Assembly: GCA_023382385.1 (NCBI GenBank)
Contig: JAHDVH010000004.1
Span: 148,544 to 212,543, forward strand
DNA: 64,000 bases
DNA from: a bacterium
Lineage (GTDB): Bacteria > Electryoneota > RPQS01
Reading direction: 5' to 3'
The notes beneath the pieces are model-generated. The model was given only the letters and a program-made list of their open reading frames with translations, had not been told where the DNA came from and did no database searches. Made by a program: the position numbers and the translations under genes. Every line of letters begins with the position of its first letter. The stretch's first letter is position 1. This document shows positions 1 through 9,373 of the stretch, piece by piece.

Positions 1-738
1 TTGCGCGTGAAAGAGGCCGCCGAGTTCTTCGAATTAAGCGACCTGCTGCAGCGCAAACCCAAGCAACTTTCGGGGGGACAGCGGCAGCGTGTGGCACTCG
101 GGCGCGCCGTCGTGCGGCATCCATCGGCATTTTTGTTTGACGAACCACTTTCGAATCTCGACGCGAAACTTCGTGCACACACTCGAACCGAGATTTCCCG
201 ACTTCACAAACGTCTTAAGACGGCCATGGTCTACGTGACACATGATCAGATCGAAGCAATGACTCTCGGAGAACGAATCGTTGTGCTCAAAGACGGTGTC
301 ATCCAGCAGATTGACTCGCCGCTGAATGTTTACAGAAGGCCGGCAAACAAGTTCGTCGCCGGATTCATCGGTTCACCTGCCATGAATTTTATCGCGGGGG
401 CGCGCGACGGCACGCACTTTCGTTCGGCAGCACTGCATTTTCCATTGCCACAGACTCTCTCAAGCGGAACGAACAAACTGACGTTGGGCCTACGTCCCGA
501 ACAGATTGGCGTGGGGGCGAAGGGAAACGGAAAAGTCGGATTCAATCTTCTGGTGGACGTGGTCGAGCCGATCGGCAATGAGTTGCTCGTTTACGGAAGG
601 ATCGGAGATCAGGACTTGATCGTTCGCTGCGATCCGCGCACCGAGGTGATGCCGGACACAACATTGCCGGTATACTTTGATCCGAACGCAGTTCATTACT
701 TTGACGCAGACAGTGAGCAATCGCTGCTGCGTGACTAA
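1..738 (+). CDS. Sugar ABC transporter ATP-binding protein (MalK/UgpC type), 5' partial
   Basis: C-terminal 245 residues of an ATPase that would power maltose/maltodextrin-type import from the cytoplasmic face. Visible are the ABC signature LSGGQRQRVALGRA (about residues 23-36), the Walker B stretch FLFDEPLSNLD, the switch histidine in VTHDQIEAM, and a C-terminal TOBE-like regulatory region with GLRPEQIGV. The Walker A motif and the start lie to the left of the window, so the TTG at base 1 is not the real start. It is followed 11 bp later by a secreted GH57 gene, then by a binding protein and two permeases, so it is the ATPase of that importer. The MalK-type family is clear; the exact substrate is inferred from the neighbouring starch enzymes. 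Confidence 0.93.
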   Translation: MRVKEAAEFFELSDLLQRKPKQLSGGQRQRVALGRAVVRHPSAFLFDEPLSNLDAKLRAHTRTEISRLHKRLKTAMVYVTHDQIEAMTLGERIVVLKDGVIQQIDSPLNVYRRPANKFVAGFIGSPAMNFIAGARDGTHFRSAALHFPLPQTLSSGTNKLTLGLRPEQIGVGAKGNGKVGFNLLVDVVEPIGNELLVYGRIGDQDLIVRCDPRTEVMPDTTLPVYFDPNAVHYFDADSEQSLLRD

Positions 739-749
739 CATTTATTGAG

Positions 750-2960
750 ATGCAACAGCTACTCTTCACTCTTGCACTTCTTTTCACTATCTCCATGGCA
801 CAAGCGGGACAGCTGTATCTGAACATAATCTGGCATCAGCACCAACCGCTGTATTTGAATCCGGAAACCGACGAACTCTCGGGGCCGTGGGTGCGCACGC
901 ACGCCACCAAGGACTACTACGACATGGCGGCACTGCATGAACAGTTTCCCGAGATTCATGCGACGATCAACTTGACCTCTTCCCTGCTCTATCAATTGCA
1001 GGATTACTACGTGAATCGTCTCGGCCCATTGGTCCGGATGGGCGAAGACGGAAAGCGTGAGTTGGATGCCGCGACATATTTCGCAAACTTCTACAGAACC
1101 GATCCCTGGATTGACCTTGCTCTGAAAGCTACCGATAGTTTTTCCGATGCGGACGTTGCAAAGTTGATTTCTGAGCCATGGAACGCTTTTGGTATTTCGG
1201 AAATACAAATTGCGAAGTTCCCGCAGTATGAGGCGCTGCGGGCGAAGGCTCGCGACAGTTTGACCACTGACGATCTGCGCGACATCAAGTCGTGGTTCTT
1301 CACGGCGCACTTTGATCCCGACTTTCTGCGCGGTTCTGCGGGCATTGATGTGAGTCTTGCTGATCTGATTGAAGAGCGCGGAGGAAAATTTTATCTGCGT
1401 GGGAAGGAGCATTTCAGCGAGCGCGACGCGAATAGATTGGTTGCCGAAGCGGCGCGTGTGGCAGAGGAGATCGTGCCGGTTCATCAACGGTTGCTGGCGA
1501 GCGGGCAACTTGAGATCATCACAACGCCATTTTATCATCCCATTCTCCCGCTCCTGATTGACAGCGATGTGGCAAAAGTGTGTCAGCCGAAGAGTGAGTT
1601 GCCTTCACGCTACGCCTATCCGGAGGATGCGCACGCGCAGGTCATCAAAGGAATCAGTTTTTACGAGCGTCTATTCCGGAGAGCGCCCCAAGGGATGTGG
1701 CCTGCGGAGGGTTCCATTTCGCAGGGTGCCGCGAATGTATTTCGAGCACACAACGTGCGCTGGATCTGCGGAGACATGCATGTCTTGATGCGATCCAAGC
1801 CCGAAGGACTCGATGTCGCCAAACCATATCGAGTCAAAACCCCCGACGGCGATGTCGCAATCGTGTTTCGTGAAACCACACTTTCCGATCATATCGGTTT
1901 CACGTATCAGAACATGAAGCCGGATGAAGCGGTTGCGCATTTCACAAAGGAGATTCTGAGGTATGTGCCAAAGGAGAGCCAGAGCGACCGACTGCTTACG
2001 GTGATTCTGGATGGAGAGAATGCGTGGGAGTGGTATCGTTATGACTTGGACGCCAAGAGATTCCTGAACGGACTGTATGCGAAACTGACCGAACTGCGCG
2101 AGGAAGGGCTTGTCACCTGCGTCCATCCCACAGAGTATTTTCGCGGCAATCCCGAGCGCGGCATTCCTGCGCACCCGATTGAAGAGTTGACAGAAATTAC
2201 CGAGTTGTGGCCCGGATCGTGGATCAATGCGAACTACGACACTTGGATCGGTGAACCCGAGGAAAATAAGGCCTGGGAGTATCTGCTCAAGGCGCGGCGT
2301 GCTCTCGAGAATTCGGGCTTGAAGCAACCGGATCCTTATGCGCCAATGGAGAAGAGTGCGCAGGGCGCGGCAATCTATCGCGCGTACGAGGCAATGTACG
2401 CAGCTGAGGGATCAGACTGGTTTTGGTGGTACGGGGCGGATCAGAGCGCGCCGGCCGGTGATCGGCCATTTGAAGAAGCATTTTTCGCGCATCTGCGCGC
2501 CGTTTATGGACAGATGCGCGAAGCCGGTGTTGATATCGAGACTCCCGAGCTTGAACCAATCCTCAGTCAGGCGAAGATTGCGACACAGGAGTCTGGCGGC
2601 GTCATGCAGCGCGGAGGCGAGATGCGCCGCGTGAGGTTCGAATGCGATGCGTCTTCCGAGCAGGTCAGCGTCGCAATATTCATCGTCGGTAATCAGTCGG
2701 CGCTTGGTGACTGGCAGCCAAACATTGTGCGCTTGCGCGATGACGGTGCGGCGGGCGACCAAACGGCTCAAGATGGCATATGGTCTCTGGAAATCGAATT
2801 GCCTTTGGGAACGGAAGTGCAGTATAAATACACCAATTCCGGCGACGCAGGTATCTGGCTGCCGTCCGAGGAGTTTCCCCAGTCAAATCGTGCATTCACT
2901 GTGGACGGTGCATCCGGGGAAGTGATCGTGCATCGTTCTGTGTTTGGGGTGCGTGATTGA
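750..2960 (+). CDS. Secreted GH57 alpha-glucan hydrolase with C-terminal CBM20-like domain
   Basis: 736 residues with a signal peptide (hydrophobic to about residue 19, AQA-G). The GH57 signature IIWHQHQPLY follows at once. The segment GMWPAEGSIS carries the expected catalytic nucleophile Glu, and VILDGENAWEW carries the acid/base Asp region, so both catalytic motifs are intact. The last ~110 residues look like a CBM20 starch-binding domain (a V.IFIVGNQSALGDW segment, then an aromatic-rich end). GH57 enzymes are retaining amylases, pullulanases or branching enzymes; secretion and the starch-binding module favour an amylopullulanase-type depolymerase. The gene lies between the importer ATPase and its binding protein, an arrangement that would couple degradation outside the cytoplasm to uptake. 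Confidence 0.9.
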   Translation: MQQLLFTLALLFTISMAQAGQLYLNIIWHQHQPLYLNPETDELSGPWVRTHATKDYYDMAALHEQFPEIHATINLTSSLLYQLQDYYVNRLGPLVRMGEDGKRELDAATYFANFYRTDPWIDLALKATDSFSDADVAKLISEPWNAFGISEIQIAKFPQYEALRAKARDSLTTDDLRDIKSWFFTAHFDPDFLRGSAGIDVSLADLIEERGGKFYLRGKEHFSERDANRLVAEAARVAEEIVPVHQRLLASGQLEIITTPFYHPILPLLIDSDVAKVCQPKSELPSRYAYPEDAHAQVIKGISFYERLFRRAPQGMWPAEGSISQGAANVFRAHNVRWICGDMHVLMRSKPEGLDVAKPYRVKTPDGDVAIVFRETTLSDHIGFTYQNMKPDEAVAHFTKEILRYVPKESQSDRLLTVILDGENAWEWYRYDLDAKRFLNGLYAKLTELREEGLVTCVHPTEYFRGNPERGIPAHPIEELTEITELWPGSWINANYDTWIGEPEENKAWEYLLKARRALENSGLKQPDPYAPMEKSAQGAAIYRAYEAMYAAEGSDWFWWYGADQSAPAGDRPFEEAFFAHLRAVYGQMREAGVDIETPELEPILSQAKIATQESGGVMQRGGEMRRVRFECDASSEQVSVAIFIVGNQSALGDWQPNIVRLRDDGAAGDQTAQDGIWSLEIELPLGTEVQYKYTNSGDAGIWLPSEEFPQSNRAFTVDGASGEVIVHRSVFGVRD

Positions 2961-2964
2961 CGTG

Positions 2965-4179
2965 ATGCGATTTCTGTTAGCCGCTCTTGTGCTCCTTGCC
3001 GGATGCTCGCGCGATGACGGCATCGTTCGCTTGCAACTCTGGCATCAAATGCAGCCGGAAGATCGCGCCGTGCTTACGCGAGTGATTCAGGCCTATAGTG
3101 CGACTTTAGATTCGGTCAGAATCGAAGTGATCTATAAGGAGACTGAGGAGTTGCGTTCAAACTTTCAGTCTGCGGCGCTTGCCAAGCTCGGACCGAGTCT
3201 TGTTTACGGTCCTTCTGATCAGGTCGGACCGCTGGCAACAATGCGCTTTGTGCAGCCGCTCGATGCCTACTTCACGCCAGAAGAGTTTGAACGGTTGGAT
3301 GATCGCGCTCTGGTGAAATTTAAGGGTCATACATATCAGATTGCAGATCGAATTGGCAACCATCTGACTTTAGTATACAACAAGAAGCTGCTCCCGACAC
3401 CGCCGCAAACAACTGACGAGCTGATCAAGATGGGACAAGCGGCGACGAAGGATTTCAACGGTGACGGGGTGACGGATCAGTGGGGACTTGTGTGGAATTT
3501 CACGGAGCCTTTCTTCTTCATTCCCTGGTTTTCGGGATTCGGAGGATGGGTCATGGACGAGGACGGTCACCCGTCGCTCAACTCGCCTGCAGCTGTGGAA
3601 GCATTCAAGTTCGTGCGTTCACTTCGCAGCCAGTACAAGATCGTTCCGCCGGACTGTGATTATAATACAGCGGACGCGCTGTTCAAAGAGGGCCGTGCGG
3701 CGATGCTCATCAACGGGCCGTGGTCGTGGAGCGGTTACGGTGCTGCTGGTGTCGATTATGAGTTAGCGCGCATTCCGATGGTTTCTTCTACAGGATTGTG
3801 GCCCGCTCCGATGGTGTCTCCGCTGGGCTACTCCATTAATGTACGCGTCGAAGGTAGAGAGCTTGAAGAGACAGTGAGACTGTTGAAGTATTTATTGAGT
3901 GACGATGTTCAGCAGCAGTTTGTCGAAGCAACCGGGATCATTCCGAGCAGCTTGAAAGTGCGGGCGGACTCATCTTACGTCTCGCGTCCGCACGTCGCGC
4001 AAAGTCTTTCTCAGTTCGAAGTGGGCAGGCCGATGCCAATTGTTCCGGAGCTGCGCGCGGTGTGGGATGCCATGCGTGCATCCTATCAGTCCGTATTGGG
4101 TGGAAATCTTTCACCGGAGGACGCTGCGAGGAACATGCAGAGAGACGCCGAGCAGAAAATTCGGGAGATGAATGAATAG
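2965..4179 (+). CDS. Sugar ABC transporter substrate-binding lipoprotein (MalE-like)
   Basis: About 404 residues. I chose the ATG at 2965 (MRFLLAALVLLAGC) because it gives a clean lipoprotein signal with Cys in an LAGC lipobox; an in-frame TTG at 2944 would overlap the GH57 end and place charged residues in front. The mature protein shows the fold of extracellular solute-binding protein family 1: an LQLWHQMQPED start, GPSDQVGPL, and a hinge-like INGPWSWSGYG segment typical of maltose/oligosaccharide binders. An NGDGVTDQWGL segment resembles the family's calcium-like loop. It should deliver malto-oligosaccharides to the two permeases that follow. The next gene overlaps its 3' end by 8 bp, indicating translational coupling. 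Confidence 0.92.
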   Translation: MRFLLAALVLLAGCSRDDGIVRLQLWHQMQPEDRAVLTRVIQAYSATLDSVRIEVIYKETEELRSNFQSAALAKLGPSLVYGPSDQVGPLATMRFVQPLDAYFTPEEFERLDDRALVKFKGHTYQIADRIGNHLTLVYNKKLLPTPPQTTDELIKMGQAATKDFNGDGVTDQWGLVWNFTEPFFFIPWFSGFGGWVMDEDGHPSLNSPAAVEAFKFVRSLRSQYKIVPPDCDYNTADALFKEGRAAMLINGPWSWSGYGAAGVDYELARIPMVSSTGLWPAPMVSPLGYSINVRVEGRELEETVRLLKYLLSDDVQQQFVEATGIIPSSLKVRADSSYVSRPHVAQSLSQFEVGRPMPIVPELRAVWDAMRASYQSVLGGNLSPEDAARNMQRDAEQKIREMNE

Positions 4180-5041
4180 AGAACGGAATTTCGCGCTTTG
4201 GATGGTGGCACCTGCGGCAATCGTGGTTGCGCTGGTCGTTGTGTGGCCGTTCGTCTACAACGTGATACTGTCGTTCTCCAATATGAGTCTGCTGCATATC
4301 CATGATTGGGAGCTAATCGGACCGCGTCAGTACGAGAAGGTATTTTCCGATTCCGCCTTTTATGGAGTCCTCGGAAAGACACTTGTCTGGACAATCGTCA
4401 ATGTCTTCTTTCATGTCACGATCGGTGTTGCGCTGGCGGTTATTCTGCACGAGAATGTGCCGGGACGTAGGTTGTTCCGCACCCTGCTCATCCTGCCGTG
4501 GGCGATTCCGGCCGTCGTGACGGCTCTCACGTGGCGCGGCATGTTTCATTACGAGTACGGGGCAGTCAATCTCATCCTGACGAAGGTCTTCAGCCAGACG
4601 CCGATTCAGTGGCTCAATGATCCCATCGGCACATTTGCTGCATGTATTGTGACCAACGTCTGGCTGGGATTTCCGTTCATGATGGTCGTTGCACTGGGCG
4701 GGTTGCAGAGTATCCCAAAAGAGCTTTACGAGGCGGCAATGATTGACGGTGCGAGTGCATGGCAGAGATTTCGGACGATCACACTTCCGATGCTGGTGCC
4801 TGTCTTGACGCCCGCGATTATTCTTGGGTTTGTGTGGACCTTCAACAAGGTGGATATTGTCTGGCTGGTTTCCAATGGCGGAGAGCCGGCCGACCAAACT
4901 CACATTCTTGTTTCCTACGTTTATCGAGCGGCGTTTAACCTTTACCGCTACGGATATGCTGCAGCCGGTTCAATGATTATCTTCCTGCTGCTTGTGCTGT
5001 TCTCTGTTACCTTCATGCGAAAACTGCAGGCAAAGGCTTAA
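4172..5041 (+). CDS. Sugar ABC transporter permease (MalF-like)
   Basis: 289 residues with six predicted membrane segments. The EAA loop, which contacts the ATPase, is seen as ELYEAAMIDGASAWQRFRTITLPML (about residues 187-211). It has the size of a short MalF/UgpA-type permease without the large periplasmic P2 loop of E. coli MalF. Its ATG overlaps the end of the binding-protein gene, and the next permease begins 3 bp after its stop, so the two permeases form a heterodimer gene pair in one operon. Confidence 0.93.
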   Translation: MNRERNFALWMVAPAAIVVALVVVWPFVYNVILSFSNMSLLHIHDWELIGPRQYEKVFSDSAFYGVLGKTLVWTIVNVFFHVTIGVALAVILHENVPGRRLFRTLLILPWAIPAVVTALTWRGMFHYEYGAVNLILTKVFSQTPIQWLNDPIGTFAACIVTNVWLGFPFMMVVALGGLQSIPKELYEAAMIDGASAWQRFRTITLPMLVPVLTPAIILGFVWTFNKVDIVWLVSNGGEPADQTHILVSYVYRAAFNLYRYGYAAAGSMIIFLLLVLFSVTFMRKLQAKA

Positions 5042-5044
5042 GCC

Positions 5045-5863
5045 GTGATCAAGAAAGTCATACTCTTCACGATTCTTGCGGTCATCACGGTAATGACACT
5101 ATATCCGATATTAACGGTGGTCACCGTGTCCTTGCGTCCGGCGGACAAACTGCTCTCGACCTCGCTTGAGATCATTCCGGAAGACGCCACATTCCGGAAT
5201 TATGTCACCCTATTCACGGACAGGCCGTTTGCCAGATGGCTGCTCAACAGCACATTAGTGGCTGCGGCGGTCACTATCTTTGCGACCGCACTCGCTTCAA
5301 CGGCAGGTTACGCTTTTTCGCGTTTCAGGTTCCCCGGCTACAAGGTGGGCATGAGCCTGCTCCTGATAACACAGATGTTTCCGGCAACGATGCTGCTGCT
5401 ACCGCTGTTCTTGATGCTTGCGAAACTCGGCTTGATCAACTCGTATATCGGCTTGATGGTCGTCTATTCGGCAACAGCATTGCCGTTTACGGTCTGGCAG
5501 ATGAAGGGCTATTATGACACGATTCCTCCCGAGCTTGAAGAAGCGGCCATGTTGGACGGTGCGAACAGGTTTAAGACGTTCTATCTCGTGATTCTGCCGC
5601 TTGCGGCGCCTGCGCTGGTGATTACGGCGCTGTTCAGTTTTCTGACGGCATGGAGCGAGTATGTCGTGGCCGCGCAGGTTCTGCTGACAGAGGACATGTA
5701 CACATTGCCCATCGGTCTCAAGCAGTTTCAGTCCAGCATGACAACAGAGTGGGGGCTGTATGCGGCGGGGTCGATCGTCGTGAGTATTCCGGTGATAATA
5801 TTGTTCATGAAATTGTCCAAGTGGCTGGTGTCCGGCTTGACGCTGGGAAGTGTAAAAGGATAG
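5045..5863 (+). CDS. Sugar ABC transporter permease (MalG-like)
   Basis: 272 residues starting with GTG, 3 bp after the previous stop. It has six hydrophobic segments and the EAA motif ELEEAAMLDGANRFKTFYLVILPL near residue 160. The family feature TLYPILTVVTVSLRP at the N terminus is typical of MalG/UgpE proteins. With the preceding permease it forms the transmembrane channel for the solute captured by the binding lipoprotein. The following gene starts about 8 bp downstream, so a secreted hydrolase is again part of the importer operon. Confidence 0.93.
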   Translation: MIKKVILFTILAVITVMTLYPILTVVTVSLRPADKLLSTSLEIIPEDATFRNYVTLFTDRPFARWLLNSTLVAAAVTIFATALASTAGYAFSRFRFPGYKVGMSLLLITQMFPATMLLLPLFLMLAKLGLINSYIGLMVVYSATALPFTVWQMKGYYDTIPPELEEAAMLDGANRFKTFYLVILPLAAPALVITALFSFLTAWSEYVVAAQVLLTEDMYTLPIGLKQFQSSMTTEWGLYAAGSIVVSIPVIILFMKLSKWLVSGLTLGSVKG

Positions 5864-5870
5864 TTTGCGT

Positions 5871-8800
5871 ATGAAGAAGATGATCTTGCTATTGCTGTGT
5901 ATGGTTGGAGTCACAAGTGCGGATGTGAGTTACCGCGACACTCCCTGGAAGCTCGAGCATTGGCTTGCGAAGGATGAGATCAATGACGTGGCACGAGGTG
6001 ACGTTGACCTTTGCAACCTATTCTACCGAGAGACCGAGGACTCGCTCTATTGCAAGACCACTATTCGGGAGAGTTGGATCGGCCGGTGCGATGTCAGATG
6101 GGAAGTTCGTGATGCAAAGGGACTCATAGCCCGCTTGACAAGCGGAGGCACCGGAAGTGCGGCCGTGCGCGAACAGACCTATCGCGGAGTGCTTGAGTGG
6201 GCCATTGCGAGGCCGGATGACTGGGCAGGCGTGAACACGATTCGCGTCGAGACCTACAACGCAAGTGTCATCCATGACAAAATCGAATGGACTCGTGACT
6301 CTCATCGATCATTAGACGGTGACGTTGGCAATTGCGCGTTCGTGCATCACGGAAATCAAGGCTTAACCTATACAGACGTGTTTCGCGGGCAGGACGGCAG
6401 TGAAGGTTTTGACGAAATCCTCGAATTGCACCAAGCACGTAACGCTCCGGGAAACTTTCATCTTTCTGGAACGCTGATCACCGCGGCGGACTGGTATGAC
6501 CGACCGTTTCTGCAGTGGCTGCGTGATGGAATCACCGAAGGTTGGGTGGCTATGCTTGGCTCAGCCTACGCACAGCACATCATGCCGTTCGTTTACAATA
6601 ACATGAACAACTGGGCGGTCAGTATCGAGCAGGATCTGATCGAGTATAAGCTTGGCTACTCACCTCGCGTGGCGTGGATTCCGGAACGCGTCTGGCTTGC
6701 CCAAGGGCACTATCCCGATGCAGGGTTAAACGATTCATGGCTCGGCGACAACTGGACGCAGCACGGAATTGACGCGGTGATTCTTGATGACTGGCCGCAC
6801 GTGGCGGGTTATAGTGACCGGAAGATTCATTGGATGAATAACGGCTCCGGAGTTGTCTTGCGTGTGATTCCCATCGACGGCGAGTTCACGGGCAACTGCC
6901 ACTATAATCCGGGTGCTGCTATCGCGCAGATTCAAGGCACGGGCCGCTACGGAATTATTGTTTATGGAACGGATTGGGAAGCCGCCGCGGAGATGGCGGA
7001 CTTTGACTGTCCGGACTGTCTTGAGAACTATACGCAAGTGCTTAACTGGGCTGCAGACAACTATCCCGCTGTCGATATTTGGAAGCTTGACGACGCACTA
7101 AATCACGGAGACTTTGCCGGGAACGGAATTGAAGTAGGGAACGGAACGTACGGATTGATCGGTGGGAACAACGGATACGGCGGAACGAACAATAGTTGGT
7201 ACACACACTGGGCGGGAACGGCGTCGCTGTCTGACTTTCATGCGCCCGCGTGGAACTACGGTCAAATCTGGACAACCGTCTACAATCAGGTCAACGGCGC
7301 TCCGAACAACACTCTGTCAGAGACCGCTTGGTACGTGATGATGACGAATCTGCACGAGACGGCGTGGCACGACTACATGGGCGGGCCGATCAGCGGCTGG
7401 CAGCATCGCTATAGCGCGCATATCAAGAACGCGGCAGTGTATGCGGAAGCCGCACGCTGGGCGGCGGGGCTGTATGCCAACACGTGCGGAGCATTTTTCA
7501 GCGATATTGACGTGGACGGTATCGAGGAGCTTGTCATACACAATGACCGTGTCTACGCGGTGTTCGAATCAATTGGCGGTCGTGCACAATATGTCTTCAG
7601 CAAAGGACCGGGGGGAGAGAATTTCTCAATTGTCGGGAGCTGCAACACATACTGGGCGGAGACGGATGGCGACTATGACGAACCTTCCTCGAACAATCAT
7701 CAGGCGGCCTTTGCAGACGTGAGTCCGACCTATCGAAACGATCTCTACACATTGTCGATCGACCAGAACTCGAACGCATTTGCGAAGATTAGAATGAGTT
7801 TCGGGTCTGTCGAAAAGACGATCGAGGTGTCGTCCGGCACTCCGTATTTGCAGGCGAGGTATGACGTCGGTAATCAGGACTGTTACATTCGGCATGGCTT
7901 CAGTCCGGACTTGCTCGGTATGATTTGGGATGCGGAGATGCAGCGACTTTGGGATCCTGATCAGGCCTATTCGGGTTTTCGCAATCCGAACAGCGGCGCG
8001 ACAGGAGCTTTAATCAAGAACAACGGCGGCACGACGCATGTCACCGAGTTCGCGGGTACGCTGCTGCGCGGCGATGAGTTGCGGGGAAGCGGAGAGTTTT
8101 CGTACCTGCTTTACGCCGGTCCAACATCCGCGCCGGACGTCAACGGACGCGTGGCGGAACTTGAGGCGTTGACGTCACTCAATCTCGATGTCTATGGTCC
8201 GCGCCTGAACGCGCAGGCGGCTTTTATCAACTCCACCACAATCGAACTCTCATTCAATGAAGCCGTAAATCAAACGCTTGCTGAAACGCCGGCCAATTGG
8301 GCTTTGTCGGGTTTCGTCGTACCGCATAGTGTTGTCGCAGCAGTCCGGCAAGGGGATTGGACGCGAGTTCGGTTGACCGTCTCTCCCAATCTCGCGGGCG
8401 GAGAAAGCGGGGTTGTGTCGGTGATAAACGTCACGGACATGAGTGGTAATGTCGTGAACCCGGACTTTGACGAAGCACTCCTTGCAGTTCCCAACGGACT
8501 GACACCGCATACCATCGTCATTGACGGCACGCGTGATTTTGATGTGGCGAATGAATGTTTGATTGCTGCGGCGGATACGCTCACAATTACATGGGATTCG
8601 CTTGCGCTTTACATCGGTTACTGGCGCAAAGACTTGAGTACGGGAGATTTGTTTGTCAATATTGATACTAATCAGCAGCCGAATTCAGGTGCGGCGACCG
8701 ACTCGTGGGGCCGCGTTCTCTTTGCGAATCCGTTCCGGATTGAATATCAAATCGCCATTGAAGGCGGACCGGGCAACATTCAAGTCAACCGTTGGACCGG

Positions 8801-9317
8801 AACAAGCTGGATCTATCAGCAGTTTGGGCAGCACGGTGCCAGCAGCTATAACGGTTGGTCGGGCAATCCGTATACGGAGATGCGCATCCCCTGGTCTGAC
8901 TTGGGAAGTCCCGTCGGGATAGCGCTGTCCGTACACGTCACGCAGGAGGACAATCAGATCACGACGCGTGCGCTGCCGCAGGCAAATCCAGTAGGCAATC
9001 TGGTAACGCTTTCCCATTGCTATCGCATCTATGCTCCGTATGCCTCCGGTCCGTTGCCGCTGATGGGCGCGCGGACGAAAAACATTCTGTCCGGTGATTT
9101 GATTGAACCGGAGTTATCGATTAACGGCGAATCCGGAGTTCCCAGATTGTTCTGGGCGCCCGTGCAGGGTGCGCATAGCTACGATATTTATCGCGCCGCA
9201 ACGTCCACCGGAACGTATGACTTTCTGGGGGAAACTTCACTCACGACATTCGACGACTTATCCGTCCTGCCCGGCGATCGAGCTTTCTACGTCGTGCGGG
9301 CGCGCGGCGGGATTTAA
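5871..9317 (+). CDS. Large secreted GH57-like hydrolase with Ig-like, CBM9/glucodextranase-type and FN3-like domains
   Basis: 1148 residues from the ATG at 5871 (an upstream in-frame TTG at 5865 only adds two residues). The signal peptide is MKKMILLLLCMVGVTSA. The N-terminal ~550 residues resemble GH57-type catalytic domains: FVHHGNQGLTYTD, AWIPERVWLAQGHY (candidate nucleophile Glu) and IIVYGTDWEAAAEM (candidate acid region). Then come an Ig-like 'FNEAVN...NPDFDEA' module (about 780-870), a CBM9/DOMON-like module starting IDGTRDFD with LYIGYWRKD (about 880-1060), and a C-terminal FN3-like stretch ending AFYVVRARGG. It is diverged from characterised GH57 enzymes, so the exact bond specificity cannot be read. 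Its place after the Mal-type permeases implies alpha-glucan processing. Confidence 0.72.
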   Translation: MKKMILLLLCMVGVTSADVSYRDTPWKLEHWLAKDEINDVARGDVDLCNLFYRETEDSLYCKTTIRESWIGRCDVRWEVRDAKGLIARLTSGGTGSAAVREQTYRGVLEWAIARPDDWAGVNTIRVETYNASVIHDKIEWTRDSHRSLDGDVGNCAFVHHGNQGLTYTDVFRGQDGSEGFDEILELHQARNAPGNFHLSGTLITAADWYDRPFLQWLRDGITEGWVAMLGSAYAQHIMPFVYNNMNNWAVSIEQDLIEYKLGYSPRVAWIPERVWLAQGHYPDAGLNDSWLGDNWTQHGIDAVILDDWPHVAGYSDRKIHWMNNGSGVVLRVIPIDGEFTGNCHYNPGAAIAQIQGTGRYGIIVYGTDWEAAAEMADFDCPDCLENYTQVLNWAADNYPAVDIWKLDDALNHGDFAGNGIEVGNGTYGLIGGNNGYGGTNNSWYTHWAGTASLSDFHAPAWNYGQIWTTVYNQVNGAPNNTLSETAWYVMMTNLHETAWHDYMGGPISGWQHRYSAHIKNAAVYAEAARWAAGLYANTCGAFFSDIDVDGIEELVIHNDRVYAVFESIGGRAQYVFSKGPGGENFSIVGSCNTYWAETDGDYDEPSSNNHQAAFADVSPTYRNDLYTLSIDQNSNAFAKIRMSFGSVEKTIEVSSGTPYLQARYDVGNQDCYIRHGFSPDLLGMIWDAEMQRLWDPDQAYSGFRNPNSGATGALIKNNGGTTHVTEFAGTLLRGDELRGSGEFSYLLYAGPTSAPDVNGRVAELEALTSLNLDVYGPRLNAQAAFINSTTIELSFNEAVNQTLAETPANWALSGFVVPHSVVAAVRQGDWTRVRLTVSPNLAGGESGVVSVINVTDMSGNVVNPDFDEALLAVPNGLTPHTIVIDGTRDFDVANECLIAAADTLTITWDSLALYIGYWRKDLSTGDLFVNIDTNQQPNSGAATDSWGRVLFANPFRIEYQIAIEGGPGNIQVNRWTGTSWIYQQFGQHGASSYNGWSGNPYTEMRIPWSDLGSPVGIALSVHVTQEDNQITTRALPQANPVGNLVTLSHCYRIYAPYASGPLPLMGARTKNILSGDLIEPELSINGESGVPRLFWAPVQGAHSYDIYRAATSTGTYDFLGETSLTTFDDLSVLPGDRAFYVVRARGGI

Positions 9318-9373
9318 GAACTGCTTACATTGATACCATTTCATTTTCTGATGACACACTTACAGGAGACACC

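Noticed and set aside
1..3. TTG at base 1 as the start of the ABC ATPase
   Set aside because: The Walker A region is missing, so the gene simply continues to the left of the window.
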